Shown here piece by piece: positions 8,002 through 19,532 of a stretch of 64,000 bases of DNA. Position 1 is the stretch's first letter. The number at the start of each line of letters is the position of its first letter. The notes under the pieces are model-generated. The model had not been told where the DNA came from and made no database searches. It worked only from the letters and a program-made list of their open reading frames with translations. Source of the DNA: Bursaphelenchus xylophilus. Its lineage: Eukaryota > Nematoda > Chromadorea > Rhabditida > Aphelenchoididae. Where the stretch lies: contig CAJFCV020000005.1 of assembly GCA_904066235.2 (NCBI GenBank), forward strand, positions 1 through 64,000, read 5' to 3'. Made by a program: the position numbers and the translations under genes.

Positions 8002-11000
8002 ATGATGTTACTTGAGTCGCAAGGCAACCTTGCTATCTCGACCGAGAGGAGAGGTAGTGAGTACGGGGTGCGGGAAGGTGAGGCTCCGGCCGATCCCAAC
8101 GCCCCCGGTGTCTCTGGCATACCGAGTGAGAGTCCCGAGAGGAACAATGGTAATGCTGAGGCTAACGAGCCGATGACGGTGGAAACACGGTCGGAAGCAC
8201 AATCTGCCAGGAATACTGGTAAACGGGCTTTCTGGTCTCAAGACGAGACAATCAGATTGATCCAGGAGGACAAAGCGCTAAGAGCTGTGGTTGATCCCAC
8301 CCGTCTACGGAGGCTCGGCGGAGACCAATATTGGATCCGCCTCGCAGAGCAGTACGAGAGGGTGAGGCTCTTAGTAAACCGAATATATCAGTTAGATCTA
8401 CCCCAACGGGAAGCGGGTGCTGTAAAAAGCAAACTAGTCAACCGACTCCCCGTTGAGCTGAAGAATTCAGATAGGCGTGTATGGCCTAGGGTGGGTTTAG
8501 CTGGAGTAGGTAGCGATGTCCACGAAAGCGAAATGCCTGAAACCAACGAGAGATCGGAGGAATTAGGGCAAAGTAGCGGCACACCTGCTGACGCTCCGGC
8601 GGAAGCAGAGAGAGTCCACGTAGTGGACGACACGGAAGCTAGCAGCCCGGAAGACGGTAGTGTTGTTGTCGAGGAGAGATTCCGTCAACAGTTCAACCAC
8701 TATCGTAAAGTCTTTATGGAAAGGAACTCCACGTGGCGAAAGCCCCTGAAGTTCCCCAGAAAAGTGCCGGGAACACTCTGGACACAAGCCAACTCCTTAA
8801 TTGGAGATGTGCTTAGATCGGGTGTTGCGATTTCGCTCCATGACCTTAACAAGCTTGCTTATGCCGCCGCATGTACTGTTCAGCATTTCTTGAAAGAGAA
8901 AGACAGGCTATGCCTGGAACGAGAGCGGAATTGGTTCGCAGCTAGAGAGGTGGAGACGAATAGCCTGTTGCGCTACCTCAACTGGATAGATGTGGAGCTG
9001 GCCCGTAGACGAGTCTCGGCCCGCCAGACTACCCATCAGCGTTGGTGTTCTCGTCAGCTTAAGACTAGATATGGCCGAGAGAGAATTGCCGACACTGGCA
9101 GACTGAAAGAGCTGCGATCCATGTTGAGGGATGCCCTAGCGGGGGTCAGGAAGAGCGTGGCTAAGCGGAAGGCTGATCGAGAGCGCAAGAGGGCAAAGTT
9201 TGTACCTCTAAGGCGATATCTTGAGAAGGGTCCGGAAGTGGAACCACAGCTGGATGCAAACCGAGTGAAAGAGTATTGGGCTGAATTGGTGGGGGCCGAC
9301 GACCGTTCCGACAGTCGTTCGATCACTGCTGATTGGGCTCATGACCTCGAAGTGCCGGTGCAAACTGCCACGCCTTCCAAGATCCAAGTATGGTGGAAGA
9401 TGGCACTGTCTAAGTGCAAACCAAACAAAGCTGCAGGCCCAGACGGCCTACCGGGGTGTGTATGGAAATGCCTCCCCAATGCGAGCAATTGGTTGTGCAC
9501 CTGGCTGATTAAGAAGTTAGCGTGTAGTCGAATAGATACGCCGAGATGGTTAAGTGAGGGTCGTGTCGTCCTTTTGATGAAGAAGGGTGACCCAAACGAC
9601 CCCGCTAATTATAGACCCATCGCGTGTTTAAACACATGCTATAAACTTATGACGTCGGTAATAGAACGTGCCATCAGAGAGCAAGTAACTGCTTGCCCTA
9701 CGTTAATCCCTAGCGAGCAAGTCGCAAACCGTAAAGGTGTATGGGGATGTACGCATGCAAGTATCGTTGACAGGCTGGTAACGGGAACGGCAGCGATGTC
9801 GAAAGGCCAGAACGCGGATCTAAGGGTCCTGTTCTACGACTGTAAGAAGGCCTTCGACTCGGTTAGTCGTGACCATATGTTCAGAGTATTAGATGTCGCG
9901 GGTGTAGACCGAAAGATCTACTACCTGTTGAAGTCTTTTACGATGAATTGGACTGTCCGATATGAGCTTAGACGATCCGGCCGTGTAGAAAGAAGCGCCC
10001 CGCTCCGAGTGAAGAGGGGATTGCTTCAGGGTGACTCCTTGTCCCCTACATGGTTCTGTTTATGCATAGCTCCCATATCCCACGCTCTGAGGTTGAGAAA
10101 CCCCGGACCTTGTATACGTCAAGTAGCAGGGCATAGCGATGGTGGGCAAGTACACGTCAGCCATTTGTTTTATATGGATGATTTAAAAGTGTATTGCACA
10201 GGTGAGGCAGCTCAGGTAAGAGCCGAAAGGTTAGTGCCTGAACTGTTCTCGCAGATAGGACTATGTGTAAACGAAAGCAAGAGTGCTGCAGCCGCCGGCC
10301 CATCAAGAACATTGAGGTCCTCGCTTCCTTTATTGGGAGTGAAAGATCAGTATAAGTACTTGGGTATCGAGAGCGGGTTTGTGGCAAATGAGGCTTCTGC
10401 CTATAGTCGAATGCAGACCACTATATTAGCAAAAGTACAGAGTATACTTGATGTAGAAGGTCATACAGTCGGCCAACGGCGGATAGCGATTCGTACAGTG
10501 GCGTTCCCGGGCGCGGCATTTATCCTCGGTAATATAATACTGGGTGATAAGCAGCCAAACTCGGCCAAAGCCGACATGTTGAAGCTAGACATGGTGATTC
10601 GAGAGAAGATCCGGAGAAAAGGTCTGCTTCATCATAGTTGTGCGAATCCGCGAATATACCTCAGCTGTAAACGAGGGGGTTTGGAGTGGCCTTCGATGTT
10701 TAGAACCTACTGTGCAGCAGTAGCGTACTCGTCGGCATATCTCCTTACCAGCGGAGACCCATGGGTCAAGAGGGCGCAAGAGCACTTTGTGTACGGCACC
10801 CTAGCCGCTAAAAACCAAGTTTACAAGCACTTGCTGTACGTTCTGGGTGAACTGGAGATTGGACGGCAGGTCATAGAACCGCCGTGGGGTAATGATCCTA
10901 AGGCTTTAGCGCGAAAGCTCGTACTAGCCATCGATACGAAAATCGAGGAAAATTACCTCCGTGACCTTCGGGCCATGCCAAGAGCCGGTCGCTTTGTGAA

Positions 11001-11793
11001 CGCGGAATCGTCTGCCATTGACCAGGAAAACTCCCATCTCTGGTTAGAGAAAGGCTGGATCAATGGTAAAGCGTACCAGCATATTAATAGTGTGATAGAG
11101 GGCACTCTCCTAGAGGGAGTAAACCCACATAATGTGCTGGAAAAGTGTAGGGCATGTGGTAATCGTAATGCCGACATTATCCATATCACGAGTGGCTGTG
11201 AAAGGCTCCGTGAGACAATAATGAAAACGAGGCATGACGGTGCAACTAGATGGTTGTACTCTGCTCTTACCGAGGTAGACGAAAGCCTACCAAGGTTCCA
11301 CTATACGCAACAGATCGATGGGTTGGCAATTGGAAACAGATTGGAGATAAGGTATGACATAGATGTCGTAACGCCGAATCGTCCAAAGCATTGCCGCCCC
11401 GATCTGGTCGTGTTTGACAAACAACGAAAGGAAATATTCATCGTTGAGGTCAGTGTGTCCTGGTTCACAATAGTGCAGAAAATGTACGAGAATAAGTACT
11501 GTCGATATGCTGTAAACTCGAATCACGAGTACAGCGAGCACTGCCCGTATCCACCAGGGGTGAATTTGGCGAATGAACTGCGAGTGATGTACCCGCAGTA
11601 CGTAAATGGTGTAAAAGTCTTACCTTTGGTCATTACACCAACAGGCCATATTCACAATGAGTTTGTTCCCCACCTGCGTATGCTGCTCCAACAGTCTAAT
11701 GTGTCAAAGATTGTTGAGAGGATACAGCGGTCAGTCGTGCTGGGAACAGACTACATTATTCGTACCTACTTTGCAATGCTGAGAAAACACTAG
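8002..11793 (+). CDS. Reverse transcriptase / restriction-like endonuclease, A1 (1263 aa)
   Basis: Element-encoded enzyme for target-primed reverse transcription: it nicks 28S DNA and copies the element RNA. Domains: Ser/Glu-rich N-terminus; Myb-like region about 75-145 (FWSQDETIRL...LPQREAGAVKSKL), probably target binding; RT with motif A F611-Y-D613, RGLLQGDSLSP at 672-682 and YMDD at 724-727; CCHC knuckle C1049-X2-C1052-X8-H1061-X4-C1066; restriction-like endonuclease with P1133-D1134 and E1149. No N-terminal C2H2 finger is visible, unlike classical R2. The frame is open upstream to 7876, just after a TTTAG acceptor-like site, and upstream residues resemble the B frame (RRPC.VT / RRPRAVT), so the true start may be earlier and non-AUG. 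Confidence 0.95.
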   Translation: MMLLESQGNLAISTERRGSEYGVREGEAPADPNAPGVSGIPSESPERNNGNAEANEPMTVETRSEAQSARNTGKRAFWSQDETIRLIQEDKALRAVVDPTRLRRLGGDQYWIRLAEQYERVRLLVNRIYQLDLPQREAGAVKSKLVNRLPVELKNSDRRVWPRVGLAGVGSDVHESEMPETNERSEELGQSSGTPADAPAEAERVHVVDDTEASSPEDGSVVVEERFRQQFNHYRKVFMERNSTWRKPLKFPRKVPGTLWTQANSLIGDVLRSGVAISLHDLNKLAYAAACTVQHFLKEKDRLCLERERNWFAAREVETNSLLRYLNWIDVELARRRVSARQTTHQRWCSRQLKTRYGRERIADTGRLKELRSMLRDALAGVRKSVAKRKADRERKRAKFVPLRRYLEKGPEVEPQLDANRVKEYWAELVGADDRSDSRSITADWAHDLEVPVQTATPSKIQVWWKMALSKCKPNKAAGPDGLPGCVWKCLPNASNWLCTWLIKKLACSRIDTPRWLSEGRVVLLMKKGDPNDPANYRPIACLNTCYKLMTSVIERAIREQVTACPTLIPSEQVANRKGVWGCTHASIVDRLVTGTAAMSKGQNADLRVLFYDCKKAFDSVSRDHMFRVLDVAGVDRKIYYLLKSFTMNWTVRYELRRSGRVERSAPLRVKRGLLQGDSLSPTWFCLCIAPISHALRLRNPGPCIRQVAGHSDGGQVHVSHLFYMDDLKVYCTGEAAQVRAERLVPELFSQIGLCVNESKSAAAAGPSRTLRSSLPLLGVKDQYKYLGIESGFVANEASAYSRMQTTILAKVQSILDVEGHTVGQRRIAIRTVAFPGAAFILGNIILGDKQPNSAKADMLKLDMVIREKIRRKGLLHHSCANPRIYLSCKRGGLEWPSMFRTYCAAVAYSSAYLLTSGDPWVKRAQEHFVYGTLAAKNQVYKHLLYVLGELEIGRQVIEPPWGNDPKALARKLVLAIDTKIEENYLRDLRAMPRAGRFVNAESSAIDQENSHLWLEKGWINGKAYQHINSVIEGTLLEGVNPHNVLEKCRACGNRNADIIHITSGCERLRETIMKTRHDGATRWLYSALTEVDESLPRFHYTQQIDGLAIGNRLEIRYDIDVVTPNRPKHCRPDLVVFDKQRKEIFIVEVSVSWFTIVQKMYENKYCRYAVNSNHEYSEHCPYPPGVNLANELRVMYPQYVNGVKVLPLVITPTGHIHNEFVPHLRMLLQQSNVSKIVERIQRSVVLGTDYIIRTYFAMLRKH

Positions 11794-12050
11794 TTGAGTA
11801 AGCAAATGACTAAAGGCCTATAAGGCACAGCCTAAAGTCAGCAAAGAGGTGGGCAAACCCTGGGTGAGTGGAACACAGTGAATATGATAGAGATATCAGC
11901 TGAAGACCACTGACCCAGGGGCGTCAATGTCAGTTCGCATATAATGAGATGGGATGTCTTCTTATCCATTCACCAGGGTAAAACCTGGAAGATGGGGCGG
12001 GTGCAACGTGAGAGGTTTGCACATTGTGCGGACGTTGCTGCGAAACTGAA
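11794..12050 (+). other. 3' UTR of A1
   Basis: 257 nt ending at the target copy without poly(A). The last half (GTTCGCATATAATG, GGGTGCAACGT, GCACATTGTGCGGACGTTGC) is conserved in the B elements and probably forms the RNA structure recognised by the RT, as known for R2. Confidence 0.7.
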
Positions 12051-12093
12051 GTGACGCGTATGAATGGATTAACGAGATTCCCACTGTCCCTAA

Positions 12094-12133
<40 letters not shown>

Positions 12134-12140
12134 CAAAGAC

Positions 12141-12178
<38 letters not shown>

Positions 12179-12549
12179 TGACTTTGTGAAGAATCATGCA
12201 TGGTGTAGTATAAGTGGGAGTGTTTCGGCACGTCAGTGAAATACCACTACTTTCATCGTTTCCTTACTTATTCGGTAATACGGGGAACGTTTTCTCTGAA
12301 AACTTGTGATTGATTTTAAGCCGGCGTACTTGGTGCGCCGGCGACCCGCGCCGATGACATTGTCAGGCGGGGAGTTTGACTGGGGCGGTACATCTATCAA
12401 ACAGTAACGTAGGTGTCCTAAGGTAAGCTCAGTAAGGACGGAAACCTTACGTAGAGTAAAAGGACAAAAGCTTACTTGATCTTGATTTTCAGTACGAATA
12501 CAGACCGCGAAAGCGTGGCCTATCGATCCTTTCGATTTGTAAAGTTTAC

Positions 12550-12596
<47 letters not shown>

Positions 12597-12619
12597 AGCC
12601 AAGCGTCCATAGCGACGTT

Positions 12620-12657
<38 letters not shown>

Positions 12658-12699
12658 CGTAGCAGAATGCGCAAAGCGTTGGATTGTTCACCCACTAAT

Positions 12700-12746
<47 letters not shown>

Positions 12747-12965
12747 TCCTACTGTCAAAGAGTTGTTGCAATAGTAATCTTGCTTAGTACGAGAGGAACA
12801 GCAGGTTCAGACAATTGGTTTATGGGCTCGTCCGATAGGACGATGGTCCGAAGCTACCATCTGCGGGATTATAACTGAATGCCTCTAAGTTAGAAGCCCG
12901 TCTAGTTAGGTAAACAATGTTTTGTACCCCGGCTTCGTGTGGTACGTTTATGCCTCGGCGCTCGC
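12051..12965 (+). rRNA. 28S rRNA, 3' part, unit 1
   Basis: 28S resumes with the second target copy (12051-12066) and GATTAACGAGATTCCCACTG. It includes the sarcin-ricin loop AGTACGAGAGGAACAG (near 12786). The 3' end is placed near 12965 after GGTACGTTTATGCC; the exact end is uncertain by about 20 nt. Confidence 0.92.
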
Positions 12966-12970
12966 CGCCG

Positions 12971-13283
12971 TTGCAGCCTTTACCCTATATTTGACCTTGC
13001 AGGTCGGTTTAATTACTGGCTTGTTGTCGAATCCATACGACTTTGTGTGGTTGATTGTCAGGGTGTAAGATCGCTTGTAGACGACTTGACTACTGGTCAG
13101 GGGGTTGTACGCAGCAGAGCAGTTATTACACTGCGATCTGTTGAGACTATCCTTTGATCGGATGTATCTGTTTCAAGGACGAAACTTGCGTAAGAGCAAA
13201 GGAATTTCCCCTACTATGACTCTCTTAACTATGACTTTCTTAAGTTCTCTCAAGTCTTCAGCGAAAAACTTGCGTAAAAGCAA
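12971..13283 (+). other. 28S 3' flank with ACTTGCGTAA motifs, spacer 1
   Basis: Immediate 3' flank of 28S: TTGCAGCCTTTACCC, then GGTTTAATTACTGGCTTGTT, then ACTTGCGTAAGAGCAAAG (13184-13201) and ACTTGCGTAAAAGCAA (13268-13283). It is homologous to the 5' block of A and B elements. Location suggests 3' ETS and Pol I termination (inference). Confidence 0.7.
13213..13244 (+). repeat. R2-target-like fragments in spacer 1
   Basis: ACTATGACTCTCTTAA (13213-13228) and the overlapping TAACTATGACTTTCTTAAG (13226-13244) copy the 28S sequence TAACTATGACTCTCTTAAG at 5696-5714; the second has a single mismatch. Confidence 0.75.
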
Positions 13284-13320
13284 CGCCGCGCGGGCCAACT
13301 TGCACTTTAGCCGGAGCCGA

Positions 13321-13528
13321 ACCTGCGTAAAAGCAAGACATTGCTTTGCTTATACGCAAGTTTGAAAACCTGCGTAAAAGCAAGACATTGCTTTGCTTAT
13401 ACGCAAGTTTGAAAAGCCGAAAAAAATACAAGTCCGACTTGCGTAAAAGCAAGACATTGCTTTGCTTATACGCAAGTTTGAAAACCTGCGTAAAAGCAAG
13501 ACATTGCTTTGCTTATACGCAAGTTTGA
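13321..13528. repeat. Palindromic spacer repeats, spacer 1 (4 hairpin units)
   Basis: Each unit is a CTGCGTAAAAGCAA arm, a short GACATTG loop, then TTGCTTATACGCAAG, an imperfect inverted repeat. Pairs of units form a 116-bp higher-order repeat joined by GAAAAGCCGAAAAAAATAC. Two such repeats are here and three in spacer 2. Confidence 0.9.
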
Positions 13529-13558
13529 AGTCCGAGGGAAATTCCTTTGCTTATACGC

Positions 13559-13961
13559 AAGTATGAATTTTGCCTTGGTCCCCCCTTACCGTATTTTTTG
13601 CCATGCCCCGGCTGGGCGGGGTGTTTATTTGTTATTATTATGATTATTAGTGATATTATTATTATATTCCTTTGCTTATACGCAAGTTTTGAATTTTACC
13701 TTGGTCCCCCCTTACCGTATTTTTTTTGCCATGCCCCGGCTGGGCGGGGTAGGGGTGGGGGGAGACCCCATACCTACCCCAAATTACTATAACTACCTTT
13801 CCCAACAATTTAGAATGTAAAAATCCACATATTTTACCTTGGTCCCCCCTTGCCGTATTTCGTTTGCCATGCCCTGGCAGGGCGGGGGGAGACCCCATAC
13901 CTACCCCAAATTACTATAACTACCTTTTCCAACATTTTACAATGTAAAAATCCACAGCTTA
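13559..13961. repeat. G-rich spacer repeats and TTA tract, spacer 1
   Basis: Three degenerate copies of the CCTTGGTCCCCCCTT / TTTGCCATGCC / G-run repeat, with an ATTATTATTATA-type tract at about 13621-13671 between the first two. Short frames are not genes. Confidence 0.85.
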
Positions 13962-14293
13962 TGGTTACGACCAGTACTGGACAAAATAGACAATCCGTTC
14001 CCACCGTGCAAATGGGAGAGTCGAAAAGGCGAAATTCCGAGCGAACGCGCCTCTAACGACCCTCGCTTTTACTGGCGACGAACAGCTCAAACGCTGCTTT
14101 TGTCGTTTTTGAGAGCGGTGATTTCATATAAGTGAATGAAAGGTGGTGAACAGTGAATGCGAAAGTGTTTGTTGATGAATGTGGTTACTGATAAGACCCT
14201 TTGTGGGTTCTGACGTTAATGGCGTGAGTGTATTGAGATATTTTCATATTGAAAATTTCATGATATATTCGAATACTGATTCCATCTCGATGG
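13962..14293 (+). other. Probable 5' ETS, unit 2
   Basis: Same sequence as 299-630; presumed Pol I start and leader of unit 2. Confidence 0.6.
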
Positions 14294-15399
14294 TAATCTG
14301 GTTGATCCTGGCTGAACTGATATGTTTCTTTCAAAGATTTAGCCATGCATGTCTAAGTGGAGTATTATATAGCGAAACTGCGAACGGCTCATTACAACAG
14401 ATATAATTTACTAGTTCTTGTTTCTATATGGATAACTGCGGTAATTCTGGAGCCAATACATGCATCAAGCCCTGGCCGCTCGGTTAGGGTGCAATTATTG
14501 GAGCAAAACCAGTCTCGTACTGTTTGCTAACTCAGGATAATTCTGCATATCGCATGGTCTTGTACCGGCGAAGTTTCTTTCAAGTATCTGCTTTATCAAC
14601 TATCGTTGGTAGTTTATTGGTCTACCATGGTGTTGACGGGTAACGGAGAATCAGGGTTTGACTCCGGAGAGGGAGCCTTAGAAACGGCTACCATGTCTAA
14701 GGATAGCAGCAGGCGCGAAAATTACCCAATATCAAAACGATGAGGTAGTGACGAGAAATAACAAGATCGTTCTCTTTGAGATCGATTATTGGAATGAGTA
14801 CAATCCAGAAATTTTAACGAGTACCTACGAGAGGGCAAGTCTGGTGCCAGCAGCCGCGGTAATTCCAGCTCTCGTAATGTATAGAATTATTGTTGCGATT
14901 AAAAAGTTCGTAGTTGGATTGCAACGCAGGTATGGGTCCACCCTCTGGGTGCGTACTCAATGCTTGCATTTTGCATGTTTTTGTGGCGTCGCTTCGGTGG
15001 CGTTCATGATGCATGCAGGATTACTTTGAACGGCTCAAGTGCTTAAAGCAAGTCTTATGACTGAATACCGGTGCATGGAATAATGGAACAAGGTTGTGGC
15101 TGAGTTTTATTGGTTTTGTCGGCTAAAACAATGGTTAACAGGAACAGCCGGGGGCATTCGTATCGCTGCGCGAGAGGTGAAATTCGTGGACCGTAGCGAG
15201 ACGTCCTACAGCGAAGGCATTTGCCAAGAGTGTTTTCATTAATCAAGAACGAAAGTCAGAGGTTCGAAGGCGATTAGATACCGCTCTAGTTCTGACCGTA
15301 AACGATGCCAACTGTCGATCCGCTTGTGGATTTTATTCATGAGCGGGGAGATTTCCGGAAACGAAAGTTTTTCGGTTTCGGGGGAAGTATGGTTGCAAA

Positions 15400-15446
<47 letters not shown>

Positions 15447-15886
15447 TTGCGGCTTAATTTGACTCAACACGGGAAATCTCACCCGGCCAGTACATCGTAA
15501 GGATTGACAGACTGACAGCTCTTTCATGATTCGGTGAATGGTGGTGCATGGCCGTTCTTAGTTCGTGGATTGATTTGTCTGGTTTATTCCGATAACGAAC
15601 GAGACTTTAACTATTAAATAGTGCGCATGTTGCTTCGGCTGCGTGTGATCACTTCTTAAAGGAATTTGTGGTTTTCAACCTCAAGAAATTGAGCAATAAC
15701 AGGTCTGTGATGCCCTTAGATGTTCGGGGCCGCACGCGTGCTACAATGGTGGTAACAGCGTGATTGTCCTTTTCCGACAGGAATTGGCAAACAGTTGAGA
15801 TATTATTATGGCTGGAATTGAGTGTTGAAATTTTCTCTCATGAACGAGGAATTCCAAGTAAATGTGAGTCATTAACTTGCATTGAT

Positions 15887-15921
<35 letters not shown>

Positions 15922-16073
15922 GCCCGGGACTGAGTTACTTCGAGAAAACTAGGGATCGCTGGAGTTCGATGTTTCGGCATTGTCTTTGGTGAGAACTAGT
16001 TTAATCGCAGTGGCTTGAACCGGGCAAAAGTCGTAACAAGGTAGCCGTAGGTGAACCTTCGGCTGGATCATTA
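14294..16073 (+). rRNA. 18S rRNA, unit 2
   Basis: Complete copy with the same ends and landmarks as unit 1; no difference was noticed by eye. Confidence 0.97.
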
Positions 16074-16382
16074 CCGATCCTATGACACATTTATTCGTGC
16101 TCGTCACGATGATGCGATTGGTGACTTCGGTTGCCGCGCATGATGGCGGTTCGATTCGCGTCGTTCCGCCTACTGATGGTTCGCATGGAAGCCGAGAGGC
16201 GACCGTGCAACGGTGAAGTCTGGGTTTCTACGTGCTGTTGTTGAGTTGGCGTTTTACCGTGCCGACAGATGAGACCAGCCAGCTGCTTGCCGATTCGTTC
16301 TGGCGAGCGTAGGATTGAAAAGCCCGAGAGGCTGCCCTGACAAAACATTCATTTTACATTTATTTTGTTGGAAAAGAGCTTT
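16074..16382 (+). other. ITS1, unit 2
   Basis: Spacer between 18S and 5.8S, same as unit 1. Confidence 0.9.
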
Positions 16383-16535
16383 AAGTTACTCCGGTGGATC
16401 ACTTGGCTCGCGGGTCGATGAAGAACGCAGTGAATTGCGATAATAAGTACGAATTACAGATATTATGAGTACCATGTTTTTGAATGCATATTGCGCTCTT
16501 GGGCTTTGCTCTTGAGCATATTCGATTCAGGGTGT
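16383..16535 (+). rRNA. 5.8S rRNA, unit 2
   Basis: Contains CGATGAAGAACGCAGTGAAT; same as unit 1. Confidence 0.93.
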
Positions 16536-16859
16536 GTTTTTAAACTCGAGCAGAAACGCCGACTTGTTTTTTTCAAGTTTCTGCACGTTGTGACAGTCGT
16601 CTCGCATTGTTCGCGCAATGTTAGGCACCATCTGTTTTACGCGGTTTGTTCCGCGACCAATATCTTCTACGCACTGTTTGTCCGTGCGGGGCGAGAGGGC
16701 TTCGTGCTCGATTGTCGTGCGCGGCTAAACCGTTTGGTGATGTTGTTTCAACGGCGCGGCCGTCAGGGACGTTCGGATGAGAATGTTTGGAGTCCTGGCT
16801 GCGGTTTGTTGAGCTTCGTCGTGAAGCCTTGCGGGCAGTGTTGTCGGAATTGGTTGAAA
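16536..16859 (+). other. ITS2, unit 2
   Basis: Spacer between 5.8S and 28S, same as unit 1. Confidence 0.9.
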
Positions 16860-18294
16860 CCACCTGAGTTGGGTATGACTACCTGCTGAACTTAAGCATA
16901 TCAGTAAGCAGAGGAAAAGAAACAAACATGGATTCCCTGAGTAACTGCGAGTGAAACGGGAAGAGCCCAGCGCTAAAGGTTGTTGGCTTCTGGCTGATGA
17001 CCGGTGTAGCGTATAGAACCTTCGTTCGGCTTGTTCAGGCTGGCTTAAGTCTCGTTGGAACGCGGCGGCTAAGACGGTTTTACCCCGGTAAACCTGGCTG
17101 GACTTGGTGAGTGTTGGTTCTGGGAGTCGGGTTGTTTGGAAACGCAGCCCAAAGTTGGTGGTAAACTTCACCTAAGGCTAAATACGACCGCGAGACCGAT
17201 AGAAAACAAGTACCGTGAGGGAAAGTTGAAAAGTACTTTGAAAAGAGAGTGCAAGAGAACGTGAAACCGGTGTAATGGAAGCGAATGGAGCCGACGTATC
17301 TAGTGCGTATTCAGCCTTCTGGGCGCGTGATTGGTGTTTGTGCATTGCCGCAAGGTGTGCCTGGCGCTATTGTCGCGTGTTCGGTTGGTGCATTTGCGTA
17401 CGGAGTGCGCCGGGTTGTGTGGTGTTGTCGGACGATGCGCGTTTAGAGGACCCGGGCTTCGGCGCTGGGAACCCTGGGCGTGTGGAGTTCGGTTGGCGCT
17501 GCGCAGCTTTGTGGAGACGTGGGTTTTTCGCGTGCCGCGGTGTCGACAGGCTCGGTTCGGGTGGTACACATGTGTGCAGCCCTTATGGGGTCGGTCGGTG
17601 TTGTGGTGTGCTCTGCGTTCTTCCCGGTGTTCAGTCGGTGACCCATTCGACCCGTCTTGAAACACGGACCAAGGAGTTTATGGTATGCGCAAGTCATTGG
17701 GTTTGTCGAAGCCTAAAGGCGTAATGAAAGTGAGACATTACTTGTCTGAACGTGACTGGGTGCGGCATTCGTGCGGCCCAAGCAACGTTGCCCCGTTTCG
17801 AGGACTTGTCCTGATGCGGAGGTTGAGCGTATGCTATGAGACCCGAAAGATGGTGAACTATGCCTGAACAGGACGAAGCCAGAGGAAACTCTGGTGGAAG
17901 TCCGAAGCGGTTCTGACGTGCAAATCGATCGTCTGATTTTGGTATAGGGGCGCAAGACTAATCGAACCATCTGGTAGCTGGTTTCCTCCGAAGTTTCCCT
18001 CAGGATAGCTGGTGCACATTCAAACAGATATACTCGGTAAAGCGAACGATTAGAGTTCTTGGGATGTATTATTCTCAGACTATTCTCAAACTCTAAATGG
18101 TTATGATGTTGGTGTTGCTTAATTGAACACTGACTTTGATTGTTGTGCTCCAAGTGGGCCATTTTTGGTAAGCAGAACTGGCGATGTGGGATGAACCAAA
18201 CGCGGAGTTACGGTGCCTAACTATTCGCTCATGAGACCCCATGAAAGGTGTTGGTTGATATAGACAGCAGGACGGTGGCCATGGAAGTCGGAAT

Positions 18295-18328
<34 letters not shown>

Positions 18329-19336
18329 TCAACTAGCCCTGAAAATGGATGGCGCTCGAGCGAATGACCTATACTCTGCCGTCGTTGAGACCCGAGCAAT
18401 CTCTCGACGAGTAGGAGGTACGTTGTAATGGCGTTGAAGTTGTTGGGCGTGAGCCCGAATGGAGCCGTTATGAGTGCAGATCTTGGTTGTAGTAGCAAAT
18501 ATTCAAGTGAGATCCTTGAAGACTGAAGTGGAGAAGGGTTCCGCGTGCACAGTGATTGTACGTGGGTTAGCCGATCCTAAGGCACAGGCTAATGCTGGAT
18601 TTGAAGTTGTGGCGTTAAATTCACTTGTGGATTGCGCTGCATTCGCCGAAAGGGAAGCGGGTTAATATTCCCGCGTCGTGACGAGGAGATTGGCTTCACT
18701 TCGGTGTTGTCGAAGCGCGGTAACGCAAATGAACTTGCCGACGCTGCTTGGAGTCCGGGCTAGAGATCTCTTTTCTAGTTTAAGCTTTCATGACCATGGA
18801 ATCGGTTCATCCGGAGATATGGTTGCTGAGGCTGTAGAGCACTGCGGTTGCTGCGGTGTCCCGTGCACTCCATGTGGCCCTTGAAAAGGTAAGGGAAGCT
18901 TAATGAATTTCTCGCACGATCGTACCAATATCCGCAGCAGGTCTCCAAGGTGTGCAGCCTCTAGTTGATGGAATAATGTAGATAAGGGAAGTCGGCAAAT
19001 TAGATTCGTAACTTCGGGAAAAGAATTGGCTCTAGAGATTGGGCTAGTCGGGTTGTTACGTGATGCTTATGGGCTGCGTTCGTGACTGGGCGGCGAGCTT
19101 CGGTGAGCTGTTCGGGCTAGTAGCGTGGCCCGTAGGTGGATCGTTTCAGCTTGGTCTGCGTTCGTTTCGGCGTGCGTAGTCTTCGGCTAGCGCTTAACAA
19201 TCGAATCTAGAACTGGTACGGACTGGGGGAATCCGACTGTCTAATTAAAACAGAGGAGACAGATGGTCTCTGAAAGACGTTGACTGTCTCTGATTTCTGC
19301 CCAGTGCTCTGAATGTTAATTTAAGGAAATTTGAGT

Positions 19337-19397
<61 letters not shown>

Positions 19398-19447
19398 TTA
19401 ATTAGTGACGCGTATGAATGGATTAACGAGATTCCCACTGTCCCTAA

Positions 19448-19487
<40 letters not shown>

Positions 19488-19494
19488 CAAAGAC

Positions 19495-19532
<38 letters not shown>

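Larger units (their letters stand above)
5758..12050 (+). mobile_element. R4-like rDNA-specific non-LTR retrotransposon A1, full length
   Basis: A 6.3-kb insert in 28S, flanked by 16-nt direct copies of the target, without LTRs or a poly(A) tail. It encodes one sense RT/endonuclease protein and one divergent antisense protein. Insertion is 39 nt downstream of the R2 cleavage position (5718/5719) and roughly 35 nt upstream of the R1 position. That is the interval described for R4 in nematodes, which also has a single restriction-like endonuclease ORF (family knowledge). Order: candidate ribozyme, 28S-flank-like block, UTR, antisense gene (minus), tRNA-like, promoter-like module, RT gene (plus), 3' UTR. 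Its 5' head differs from that of A2 and the B elements. Confidence 0.93.

Noticed and set aside
5758..12050. Classical R2 or R1 element
   Set aside because: R2 inserts 39 nt upstream and R1 about 35 nt downstream. The endonuclease is restriction-like, which excludes R1, and no N-terminal C2H2 finger is seen.
5758..12050. Group I intron or homing endonuclease insertion in 28S
   Set aside because: The insert encodes RT with YMDD and is flanked by a target duplication; no group I core was seen.
13321..13528. CRISPR-like array
   Set aside because: Repeats are palindromic spacer units with no unique spacers; the context is eukaryotic rDNA.
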